Made by a program: the position numbers and the translations under genes. This document shows, piece after piece, positions 44,638 through 51,192 of a DNA stretch of 64,000 nucleotides. The notes under the pieces are model-generated. The model saw nothing but the letters and a program-made list of their open reading frames with translations, ran no database searches and had not been told where the DNA came from. Origin of the DNA: Lachnospiraceae bacterium (GTDB taxonomy: Bacteria; Bacillota; Clostridia; Lachnospirales; Lachnospiraceae); assembly GCA_028692395.1 (NCBI GenBank), contig JAQUXP010000015.1, positions 1 through 64,000 on the forward strand, read 5' to 3'. The first letter of the stretch is position 1; every line of letters begins with the position of its first letter.

Positions 44638-46893
44638 TTAACCCTCCTTAAATGACATAAGAACACCGTACATTTTGCGCGACAAAATAGTTAAAGTCAG
44701 TAAAAATAAAATCATAAAAAACTTGCGCCCGGCAGATGCGATATCTTCATACTGGGAAAAGTCGATAGCGATCGTTTCGTTGATATTCGCAGAGGGAATG
44801 TTAATAGGAATATCAAACTTTGGCACCTTTGGCTCAGCAGAAAAAGATGTAACAAGTAATACCAGATCCCATGGAATACACATAGGGAATTTTGTCGAAA
44901 AGTCGGAAGCAAGAGCTACCGCCTTATCCGTCAGCTGGTCGGTAAGATCGGTAAAATCTCCTAACAAACCGTGAAGCAAGTCGGACAACAGGTCACTGAT
45001 TAAATTACCAAAGATCAAGTCAAGAAGATGTCCCAGATCTGATAGGCGATCCCCTATAAAGCCCATAATCGAATCCCAAAGAGAGGGAGCATCCAAAGCT
45101 ATAATAAGAGCCATAAAGTTATCCAGCTTAGCAAGCAGCTCCTTGCCATAGGTTACAAGCTCTGCGGTTTGATCGGTAATGGCTTTTAGGATATTCTCCA
45201 AACGAGCCGGAAGAGGAACCTCACCGCCCAGATAAGAAGTAAAGTCCTTATCCAGATTGGAAAGCCGGGAAGCGATCAATTGCAATAAGCTATCATCCGT
45301 CAGTTTCTTCATGTAAGTTGTAAAGTCTTCATCCAAATTCTTAATACGAAGCAGGATCATTTCAACATTATCTTTGATAGAAGTATCTTTCATATATGCA
45401 GTAAGATCTGTGTATTGATCTTGGAGAAGATCAAAGATCATTTCAAGCAAATTATGAGTGCTGCATAGCTTCTCATAAAGCGTATTTAAGGTTATGCCGA
45501 TAGAGTCCAGCTTGTCCGTTACAGAAGAAAAAGAAGTTAATATATCATCGTGAATCAATACCGATTCACCATACAAAAGCTCTAAGATCTCATTGGAAGA
45601 GTTGAGCTTCTCAAAAAGATCGTCAAAAAGTTTTAGCGTATCGCTATGAAAAAGAACAGTTTCGTCAGATAAAGACTTCAACGTATCATTGATAAAAGAT
45701 AAATCAGGAGCACTGCCGCCGGATCCACCAGAGCCAGAGCCACCACCGCCACCGGGAGTAGGGGTAGGCGTAACAGTTCCTGAACCACCACCACCAGGAG
45801 TAGGAGTAGGCGTAGAACCACCAGAACCGCCGGATCCAGAAGAAAGACCATCAATAATCTTTTGTGCAGCTTCGTTTAAAGCAGCTTGGAGCTGTTCTTC
45901 CGTAAGACCAGACTTGTCGACCGGAGGGACGTAAAAAATATCGGATAAGCTTTTACCATTCAACATATCCGGAGTAATCGTTATACCGCCCTTTGGAATA
46001 TTGATCACAGGGGAATAGTACTGTCTGCCTTGATTTGTATAATTATCATAAGCAGCTTTTGTATAAAATAACATGAAAGGTGAACCATGATAACCAATAA
46101 CAGAAGACTTTGAATTATAAGCATTAAAAACATCATTAAATTGACTAAGAAAGAATTGAGCAGAAGTAGAGCCAGTCTTACCCCAATTATAAATATAATA
46201 AAGATTAGAAGAATCGTCTATTTTAAGATAAGGATAAACATAACCTAAAGAGCCAGAACCAGGAACGTATATATAGGGAGAAGATATATAAGCAACAGAG
46301 CAACCAGAAGGAAGAGGAAAAAAACCACCATTAGAATAAAAATAGTTACCATTAATATCAAATGGAGGAGCAAGTGAAGCACTTAAATTAAAAGGACGGG
46401 ATAAGTTTTGTATATTAGCAATTGAAGTCATAATATTTGCATAAGATCTATTTCCTTCCAGCAGATAATAACCATCCATCCGATGAACATAATCCTGCTC
46501 CATCTGGTTGAAGACAGTATTAAATTCCTGATTGATATAAACATTTCCGGAATCAGGATCAACGTCAACAGGGTTCACGCCATCTTTTTTCATGGAAGAA
46601 AGATCATACATACCAGTAACGGGATCCTTATACTTACCATAAACAGAATTAAGATAATTTTGAGTATTCTCTTTATAACTAAGATTGGGATCACTAGGAA
46701 AAGAATCACTATGAATACCTGTACCAGCATCAGCAAACAACGAATCAAGTCCAACCCAAAGAGTATCATCAATTTGAGTCCAAATATCATGTAAAATATT
46801 CTCAGCATGAACAGGCACACAAAAATAAGCTGAGAAAATCGTAGTTATAAAGATTGTTAGTGCTAAATTGATAGCAATAATTCTTGTCTTCAT
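44638..46893 (-). CDS. pIII-like phage adsorption/minor coat protein
   Basis: The 751-residue protein has a Sec signal peptide (residues 1-30, cleavage VHA-E), an N-terminal domain (about 31-345, aromatic and Ser-rich, likely receptor-binding), a flexible Gly/Ser and Thr-Pro linker (about 348-395, two TPTPTPGGGG units), a helical repeat region, and a C-terminal domain (PKVPKFDIPINIPSA) ending in a membrane helix and basic tail. Modular domains joined by Gly-rich linkers and anchored at the C-terminus match pIII. It is longer than M13 pIII (about 400). Start 46893 has TGGAGG upstream. Confidence 0.88.
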   Translation of the reverse strand: MKTRIIAINLALTIFITTIFSAYFCVPVHAENILHDIWTQIDDTLWVGLDSLFADAGTGIHSDSFPSDPNLSYKENTQNYLNSVYGKYKDPVTGMYDLSSMKKDGVNPVDVDPDSGNVYINQEFNTVFNQMEQDYVHRMDGYYLLEGNRSYANIMTSIANIQNLSRPFNLSASLAPPFDINGNYFYSNGGFFPLPSGCSVAYISSPYIYVPGSGSLGYVYPYLKIDDSSNLYYIYNWGKTGSTSAQFFLSQFNDVFNAYNSKSSVIGYHGSPFMLFYTKAAYDNYTNQGRQYYSPVINIPKGGITITPDMLNGKSLSDIFYVPPVDKSGLTEEQLQAALNEAAQKIIDGLSSGSGGSGGSTPTPTPGGGGSGTVTPTPTPGGGGGSGSGGSGGSAPDLSFINDTLKSLSDETVLFHSDTLKLFDDLFEKLNSSNEILELLYGESVLIHDDILTSFSSVTDKLDSIGITLNTLYEKLCSTHNLLEMIFDLLQDQYTDLTAYMKDTSIKDNVEMILLRIKNLDEDFTTYMKKLTDDSLLQLIASRLSNLDKDFTSYLGGEVPLPARLENILKAITDQTAELVTYGKELLAKLDNFMALIIALDAPSLWDSIMGFIGDRLSDLGHLLDLIFGNLISDLLSDLLHGLLGDFTDLTDQLTDKAVALASDFSTKFPMCIPWDLVLLVTSFSAEPKVPKFDIPINIPSANINETIAIDFSQYEDIASAGRKFFMILFLLTLTILSRKMYGVLMSFKEG

Positions 46894-46949
46894 GTCTAAA
46901 ACCTCCATTTTTTCGAATAAAAAAAGAGGACTGCCGAAGCAATCCTCAA

Positions 46950-47129
46950 TTACTTTTTACAGCCAAGCATCTTTGACACAAGCTTTTGAAGCTTCCGTTC
47001 CGATTGATGAAGTTTCTGATCAGACTTCGTATCATGCTGCTGGGCTTTCAAAACGCCTTTCTTATTCGAATCTAAAAGAGTTTGGGTAAGGTCAGACAGA
47101 TCTGTATCAAGATCAGTACCATGATTCAT
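46950..47129 (-). CDS. Small charged phage protein of unknown function
   Basis: This 59-residue soluble, helix-prone protein starts MNHGTDLDTDLSDLTQTL and ends KMLGCKK, with an acidic N-terminus and basic C-terminus. It lies between the coat gene and the pIII-like gene, downstream of two palindrome copies. A GGGGGTGG site precedes the ATG. No family recognised; a scaffold-like or minor virion role is possible. Confidence 0.55.
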   Translation of the reverse strand: MNHGTDLDTDLSDLTQTLLDSNKKGVLKAQQHDTKSDQKLHQSERKLQKLVSKMLGCKK

Positions 47130-47180
47130 AGAGCACCACCCCCTGTTCAATTATAAGAAAAGCAAACACCATTGAGGAGT

Positions 47181-47322
47181 AAATCATCTATGTAAATGTA
47201 TCTCAATATCGTTAGCCAGGAATTGTCAGCTGCAGCAAAAACGAGATACAAAAAATCGTCTATGTAAATGTATCTCAATATTGTAAGCCTGGCTTTGTTG
47301 CCGGCAGGAAAAATGAGATACA
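47181..47322 (-). repeat. Tandem interrupted palindromes, copies C and D (phage family)
   Basis: Copy C (47197-47250, stem TGTATCTC/GAGATACA) and copy D (47269-47322, TGTATCTCA/TGAGATACA) are arranged in tandem; both are preceded by the same TCTATGTAAATG block and share interior blocks. The 10-bp motif ATGTAAATGT occurs at 47190, 47262, 47404 and 49312. The gap 47130-47422 holds only these and the coat-gene hairpin. Confidence 0.85.
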
Positions 47323-47346
47323 AAAAGAATCAAAGTAACTTTGGAG

Positions 47347-47377
47347 ATAGCTCCCCATAGGAGATATGGGGAGCTAT
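47347..47377 (-). terminator. Strong hairpin after the coat-protein gene
   Basis: A perfect 13-bp stem (ATAGCTCCCCATA/TATGGGGAGCTAT) with a 5-nt loop lies 46 bp past the coat stop. No U-run follows, so it may be a partial terminator or an mRNA 3'-end stabiliser, matching the strong terminator after gene VIII in filamentous phages. Confidence 0.6.
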
Positions 47378-47422
47378 AAAACCAATTAGATCATGTAAGT
47401 ATCATGTAAATGTTAGGATAGG

Positions 47423-47584
47423 CTATTTAGCCAGTTTACGGAAAAAGTTCATTCCAAAGGAAAGAGCAATTCCGATGCCAGCGATAGCAAGAGCAGCCGG
47501 AGCTGCAGCAGTCATAAGGCTGGTTATGTCACCTTTAATAGCGGTAATTCCGCTTGTGAAAGCAGTAGTTAATTCTGTACTCAT
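47423..47584 (-). CDS. pVIII-like major coat protein
   Basis: The 53-residue protein is shaped like a filamentous-phage coat protein: a polar, weakly acidic N-terminal helix (MSTELTTAFTSGITAIKGD), one Ala/Gly/Ile-rich membrane helix (about 25-44) with small-residue packing motifs, and a basic C-terminus (FFRKLAK) to contact DNA. It has no leader peptide, like Pf3 coat protein. It has the strongest ribosome site in the phage (AAGGAGGAA) and is followed by a strong hairpin, both fitting very high expression. It is too short for routine gene callers. Confidence 0.85.
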   Translation of the reverse strand: MSTELTTAFTSGITAIKGDITSLMTAAAPAALAIAGIGIALSFGMNFFRKLAK

Positions 47585-47614
47585 CTTTTATTCCTCCTTA
47601 AATTTTTATTTATG

Positions 47615-47824
47615 TTAAAAGTGCGTGAGTTTCCGGAAGTACCCGAGCACTTTAAACATTCCACCACCTAATAGAATAGATAGTAAAGCAAATCCACAGC
47701 CTGTTAAGATACTGATACCGACTAAGGTACCGAGAGACTGCATCAAAGGGTTTTCACCAGATCCAAACAGATCAACTACTTTCTTTAGTTGGTCCGCCAG
47801 GTCCTGAATCTGCAACTGGTTCAT
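47615..47824 (-). CDS. Small phage membrane protein, coat-like
   Basis: The 69-residue protein has an amphipathic N-terminal helix (residues 1-30), one Gly-rich membrane helix (SLGTLVGISILTGCGFALLS) and a basic end (KVLGYFRKLTHF). The layout parallels the coat protein next to it, so it may be a second or minor coat protein. It overlaps the upstream gene by 53 nt. Confidence 0.65.
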   Translation of the reverse strand: MNQLQIQDLADQLKKVVDLFGSGENPLMQSLGTLVGISILTGCGFALLSILLGGGMFKVLGYFRKLTHF

Positions 47825-47954
47825 CAGATCGCCCCTTTCCCAATTTTAAAAGCACTTTAAAAACATGCTTGATCTTATGCCATATAGATGAAAACCCACA
47901 GTAAAAACTGTAGAGTGTAAACACGATTAATGCAATATTAATGATAAGATTCAT
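47772..47954 (-). CDS. Small phage membrane protein of unknown function
   Basis: A 60-residue protein with one N-terminal membrane helix (NLIINIALIVFTLYSFYCGF), a basic stretch (HKIKHVFKVLLKLGKGR) and a Pro/Gly/Ser tail. ATG at 47954 is used; a GTG at 47966 is possible and would overlap the upstream stop. Unknown function; likely part of the virion-end or assembly set. Confidence 0.55.
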   Translation of the reverse strand: MNLIINIALIVFTLYSFYCGFSSIWHKIKHVFKVLLKLGKGRSDEPVADSGPGGPTKESS

Positions 47955-47959
47955 AGGTT

Positions 47960-48409
47960 TCACCACTTTCTAAAGAAATGTTTCGCAAACTCAGATCCAA
48001 GGATCATACCAATACAGATCATAATGGACAAAAGGCAGCCGATCTGCAGGTAGGAGTTAAGCTCTGTAGTAGCAGCACTATCCGAAATCTGAGTCAATGT
48101 CTCGGAGTAATCAACCGTCTCATTGCCGGAAAGAGCAGAAACATTAGCATCAACGGATTTGAGCATGCTCTGCATATCTACAAGAATCTCCTGCTTAGGA
48201 TCCTTGGTTACTTCCGGCGTTGGCGTTGGTGTAGGAGTAGGAGTTACTGCAGCATCTTTCTCAGCCTGCGCCTGATCGGAAAGCTCGTCACGATGCTTTT
48301 CATATTCGACAAAATCAGACAGATTCTGATTCAGCGTTTTAAGTTCAGCAAGTAATTCGTTAATATTCGTAGAATAATCTACGGCAGGTAGTTCCTCAGA
48401 TACTGGCAT
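47960..48409 (-). CDS. Phage single-pass protein with Thr-Pro linker
   Basis: The 149-residue protein has a charged coiled-coil-like N-terminus, a (TP)5 linker near residue 60, a second helical part, and a C-terminal membrane helix (LLSIMICIGMILGSEFA) with a basic end (KHFFRKW). The Thr-Pro linker echoes the pIII-like protein, suggesting an exposed virion or assembly role. Its ATG directly abuts the TAA of the preceding gene. Confidence 0.6.
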   Translation of the reverse strand: MPVSEELPAVDYSTNINELLAELKTLNQNLSDFVEYEKHRDELSDQAQAEKDAAVTPTPTPTPTPEVTKDPKQEILVDMQSMLKSVDANVSALSGNETVDYSETLTQISDSAATTELNSYLQIGCLLSIMICIGMILGSEFAKHFFRKW

Positions 48410-48682
48410 TTATGACTCCTTCTCCTTGTCTTTCTTGAAATGATCCTTAACACGGTTAGCAAGCTCTTCTGCTTTTTCCTCCGACAAGTGCGACTCCATC
48501 CAGTTGTAGTAGCGGAGGGAGAGGGGAAGCTTGGCACCTTTTTTGAGTGAAAGCTTATGCGTCATGCGCCAGATGGCGAACCAGTCCAGCAAATACATAG
48601 CAGCTAAGAGCACCACAAAAAGTAAAAGCAGTATGCCAACAAGAAACAAAAGAATTTGAACAATACTCATGCTTTCGATCAT
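48410..48682 (-). CDS. Small phage membrane protein with charged tail
   Basis: The 90-residue protein begins MIESMSIVQILLF, has one long membrane helix (about 9-33), then a basic soluble tail with many Lys/Glu. The first eight residues and leader are duplicated in the 28-residue ORF just upstream (48697-48783), a local gene duplication. Function unknown. Confidence 0.6.
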   Translation of the reverse strand: MIESMSIVQILLFLVGILLLLFVVLLAAMYLLDWFAIWRMTHKLSLKKGAKLPLSLRYYNWMESHLSEEKAEELANRVKDHFKKDKEKES

Positions 48683-48696
48683 GCTTCCACCTCATT

Positions 48697-48783
48697 TCAT
48701 CGATTTAAGAAAAGATAAACAAATATGCAGGCAAGCAATATAAGAATATAAACAATATAAACAATACTCATACTTTCGATCAT
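48697..48783 (-). CDS. Tiny phage membrane peptide (pVII/pIX-like size)
   Basis: A 28-codon ORF encodes MIESMSIVYIVYILILLA followed by CIFVYLFLNR: essentially a single membrane helix with a basic last residue. It has its own GAGGTG site. Its leader and N-terminus copy those of the following 90-residue gene. In size it matches the pVII and pIX end-cap proteins (about 32-33 residues) of M13. Confidence 0.6.
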   Translation of the reverse strand: MIESMSIVYIVYILILLACIFVYLFLNR

Positions 48784-48808
48784 GCTTTCACCTCATATCA
48801 TCGGATGA

Positions 48809-49159
48809 TCAAGATTTTTTCTCAGCAGCTACAAGCTCCAGGGGCTTGATCTCACCAAGAAAGCCATCGATGCCAACCAGCTGAATGACTGGTTTGCCAT
48901 CGGAACCGATGTTCATCTCAAAGAGTCCCTGATAAACACCGGGGACGGTGTAGAACTGAGCACGATCTTCGAATGGCAGCGAACGCTTCGCTCGCTGGTA
49001 ACCCAGCGTGCCATCCGACGCATAAGAAGGTTCAAACGTCTTTCCGTCATTGAAAAAGAAGAAAGAGACAGTACAACCCTTCACAACCTCTTTATTATCG
49101 TTGACCATGTCATAAGGGTTAACATGTGTTACCAGGATTCGCATTTTGTTAGCATTCAT
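48809..49159 (-). CDS. Candidate phage ssDNA-binding protein (gene V analogue)
   Basis: The 116-residue soluble protein is rich in beta-strand-prone and aromatic residues (VSFFFFNDG, QFYTVPGVYQGLFEM), consistent with a small OB-fold. It lies at the head of the structural genes, where gene V lies between replication and coat genes in filamentous phages. gV-type proteins coat plus strands before assembly. Assignment is from size, composition and position only. GGAGAA precedes the ATG. Confidence 0.5.
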   Translation of the reverse strand: MNANKMRILVTHVNPYDMVNDNKEVVKGCTVSFFFFNDGKTFEPSYASDGTLGYQRAKRSLPFEDRAQFYTVPGVYQGLFEMNIGSDGKPVIQLVGIDGFLGEIKPLELVAAEKKS

Positions 49160-49435
49160 ATTTTTTTCTCCAATCTTTAGGGGCTATGGGCTGCCAGCAT
49201 ACCAGCCAACATGCATAGCATAACAGGTTAATAGTTACGGACTTCCTTAAGGACTTGGGTTACCGCCATCCGGTAACCCGAGGGGGGAGTCCTGTGTTGC
49301 AAAAAACATTTATGTAAATGTGACCACCACTACCGCGCTACCGCTTGGTCTATCGCCCTCAGAACAAAGCCATAAGACGGCTTTGTTCCTCCGGTTGATG
49401 GAGGGTCAGCATTTGCACCATTAGTAATGACAAAA
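49160..49435. other. Second hairpin-rich phage gap
   Basis: This 276-bp gene-free stretch holds GGGTTACCG/CGGTAACCC (49257-49279) flanked by GGACT/AGTCC (49251, 49288), the palindrome TCCTTAAGGA (49244-49253), AACAAAGCC/GGCTTTGTT (49363-49387) and CCTCC/GGAGG (49388-49404). One ATGTAAATGT copy lies at 49312. It is a second candidate for an origin (for example for the complementary strand) or for transcript processing; the role is inferred. Confidence 0.65.
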
Positions 49436-49774
49436 CTAAAAATGCCGCTGGATGCCGAGAAAGTCAGAACGTATCGAAAGCAACCGGCTCTGGAAGACCT
49501 TCGACATGTTGTCAAACTCATCGGATATCTGATTCACAGCAGAGGTTATAGCTAAGTTCAGATCCTTCTCCTTCTGTTCCAGATCTGCGATATCCTGATT
49601 AAGATTTGCGATCCGCTTCTTGAGATCTGCTTCCATTTGCATAGAAAAATATATGATATTCTCAAACTTCTCATTGAAGCCGTCACCGTCGAAAGCGTCA
49701 ATGTAATGATATACCGACTCCGAAAGCCGAACGGATTTAGATATTGACTTTTTTTGTTTCAATAAATTCTGCAT
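49436..49774 (-). CDS. Phage ribbon-helix-helix/coiled-coil protein
   Basis: The 112-residue protein opens KKSISKSVRLSESVYHYIDAF, which resembles a ribbon-helix-helix DNA-binding start, followed by a long charged coiled coil (about 45-90). It could be a DNA-binding regulator or replication accessory. AAGGGGGA lies before the ATG at 49774. It overlaps the upstream gene by 38 nt. Confidence 0.55.
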   Translation of the reverse strand: MQNLLKQKKSISKSVRLSESVYHYIDAFDGDGFNEKFENIIYFSMQMEADLKKRIANLNQDIADLEQKEKDLNLAITSAVNQISDEFDNMSKVFQSRLLSIRSDFLGIQRHF

Positions 49775-50318
49775 AAAGATCCCCCTTACCATTAATATCA
49801 CAATAATTCGATACTTGATCATCAAGTAAAGTTACCGAGATCTTAAGAAAATCATCTCTTGGATGAAGAAAAAGAATAGCGTAATCAAGCATATAATTAG
49901 GTAAATCCTTTAAAAGTCCACTAAAAAGTAATGCAGTTTTTGTATGGTGTACATCGACATAAAAATAAATACAAACTTTATCAAATATACATGACTCAAT
50001 ATCACGAAGAGTCAAAGCTTTCGTTGCTGGCTCAGACTCACAGTATTCAAGTATTTGAGCTTCAGTTAAAGGAAAGACCATAAAACATTCAAACTCACAA
50101 TTTGTAGCGTAACGAAAAGCTATAGAAATATAAGGCTGGTCATTTACGAAAGTGAAAGAAGCACGATACTCAACGGAACGAATAAAATAAGAACAAAAAA
50201 ACTCCTCACCGTTATCCGATTCGGTAAAAAACGTCTTATCAGCGGGAAAATAAAGAGCAGCTTCATCTTGCAAAAACTTAATAAAATTTGACTTGGTTAT
50301 TTTAATACATTTACACAT
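49737..50318 (-). CDS. First gene of the phage leftward operon, unknown function
   Basis: The 193-residue soluble, acidic and aromatic-rich protein has no recognised domain. It is the first gene transcribed from the consensus phage promoter at 50397, in the place of an early-acting protein. The AGGGGGATCTC ribosome site is visible just upstream. Confidence 0.6.
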   Translation of the reverse strand: MCKCIKITKSNFIKFLQDEAALYFPADKTFFTESDNGEEFFCSYFIRSVEYRASFTFVNDQPYISIAFRYATNCEFECFMVFPLTEAQILEYCESEPATKALTLRDIESCIFDKVCIYFYVDVHHTKTALLFSGLLKDLPNYMLDYAILFLHPRDDFLKISVTLLDDQVSNYCDINGKGDLYAEFIETKKVNI

Positions 50319-50348
50319 AAGAGATCCCCCAATCCTTAAAAACTATGG

Positions 50349-50354
50349 TATAAT
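50349..50354 (+). promoter_or_regulatory. Extended -10 for the phage repressor
   Basis: TGGTATAAT (50346-50354) on the plus strand is an extended -10; transcription would run through both operators into the repressor gene. AAAGTGA/TCACTTT (50366-50386) is an inverted repeat in the leader. Confidence 0.4.
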
Positions 50355-50396
50355 AGATAATTAACAAAGTGAAAAGGTATCACTTTTTCTATTTTT

Positions 50397-50448
50397 ATTA
50401 TATCTCTACATAGAGAGAATGTCAAGTAAAAATATCTCTATTTAAAGA
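50397..50448 (-). promoter_or_regulatory. Phage leftward promoter with operator in the spacer
   Basis: On the minus strand TTGACA (50420-50425), exactly 17 bp, then TATAAT (50397-50402): a perfect sigma-A consensus. A perfect palindrome TCTCTA-CA-TAGAGA (O1, 50403-50416) lies inside the spacer. A second copy with one mismatch, TCTCTA-TT-TAAAGA (O2, 50435-50448), lies 32 bp away, upstream of the -35. The repressor gene diverges 12 bp later. Repressor binding at O1 would block the promoter directly. Confidence 0.88.
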
Positions 50449-50460
50449 AAAGGGGCTAAG

Positions 50461-50814
50461 ATGACAATTGGAGAAAGATTAAACTCATGGATAAAAGAAA
50501 ATCATTTAACCACCACAGAAATAAAGGAAAGAACAGGAATATCAACAGGAAACTTATCAGAATTTAGAAATGACAAAAAATTAATTGGAAGCAGAACTCT
50601 GATCTCCCTAAATAGAGAATATGGGTTAGATATAAATTGGCTATTAACAGGAGAAAGAAAAGAAGAAGCAAATTTGAGCCAAAATGAAAAAGAACTATTA
50701 GAAAACTTTAAGCTTCTACCAGAAAGAGAACAGATTAAAATAATTGGAATAATAGAAAACAAAGCAGAACTCTATAGCAGATCGAACGAATCATCAGATT
50801 CCAAGATTGGATAA
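50461..50814 (+). CDS. CI-like phage repressor (XRE family)
   Basis: The 117-residue protein has an N-terminal helix-turn-helix (about 5-62, LTTTEIKERTGISTGNLSEFR) and a short C-terminal helical part probably for dimerisation. No RecA-cleavable LexA-like domain exists, so induction must work in another way. It is the only clear plus-strand gene of the prophage and diverges from the consensus promoter, whose operators it should bind. It keeps the lytic/structural operon silent in the lysogen. AAGGGG site upstream of the ATG. Confidence 0.9.
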   Translation: MTIGERLNSWIKENHLTTTEIKERTGISTGNLSEFRNDKKLIGSRTLISLNREYGLDINWLLTGERKEEANLSQNEKELLENFKLLPEREQIKIIGIIENKAELYSRSNESSDSKIG

Positions 50815-50842
50815 AAAAAAGATAGCAGCATCAGCTGCTATC
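50812..50842 (-). terminator. Terminator of the leftward small membrane gene
   Basis: A 9-bp stem GATAGCAGC/GCTGCTATC with loop ATCA is followed on the minus strand by a run of eight T. It separates the gene at 50849 from the convergent repressor. Confidence 0.85.
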
Positions 50843-50848
50843 TAAAAA

Positions 50849-50998
50849 CTAATATTTACGTTTATTTTTTTTGTTGCGATTAAGAAAGAAGCGGATAACA
50901 GTAATTAAACCAATGATTGCAAGTACAAAAACGATAAGATCCATAATAAGATAAAGTATAGCAACTATGCCAGTAGTCGCTGCTGTGAAGAAAAACAT
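50849..50998 (-). CDS. Small lysogenic-module membrane protein
   Basis: The 49-residue protein has one to two membrane helices (TGIVAILYLIMDLIVFVLAIIG) and a strongly basic tail (NRNKKNKRKY). It is transcribed from its own promoter, apart from the repressor-controlled operon, and so may be made in the lysogen. Superinfection exclusion or another host-altering role is possible (inference); its shape also resembles a coat protein. GGGGGG ribosome site. Confidence 0.6.
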   Translation of the reverse strand: MFFFTAATTGIVAILYLIMDLIVFVLAIIGLITVIRFFLNRNKKNKRKY

Positions 50999-51025
50999 AA
51001 TATGCCCCCCTATATATTTTTTTCC

Positions 51026-51058
51026 ATTATAACACAAAAAAACAAATGTACTACATTT
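51026..51058 (-). promoter_or_regulatory. Promoter and palindrome of the small membrane gene
   Basis: TGTTATAAT is an extended -10 on the minus strand (TATAAT complement at 51026-51031). A perfect 15-bp palindrome AAATGTA-C-TACATTT (51044-51058) covers the -35 region. It differs from the repressor operators, so another regulator is implied. Confidence 0.6.
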
Positions 51059-51192
51059 TATGTGCAAAAAATTGACCAAAAAATAATAATGTGATACATT
51101 ATAGTATAATCTGCAAATTCAAAAAGAGTAGATATCGAATTTTGTTCATTGAAGAAAAAAAGTAACGCTTTTAGGAATTTAGGCCGGTATTC

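Noticed and set aside
45689-45934. Plus-strand proline-rich ORF in the pIII-like gene
   Set aside because: Reverse reading of the Gly/Thr-Pro linker codons; no ribosome site.
47181-47322. Possible CRISPR array (repeated units near 47.2 kb)
   Set aside because: Only two tandem units, each itself an interrupted palindrome with related, non-unique interiors; no cas genes.
49330-49521. 63-codon minus-strand ORF in the second hairpin gap
   Set aside because: Overlaps the 49436-49774 gene in another frame and reads through hairpin arms; no ribosome site.
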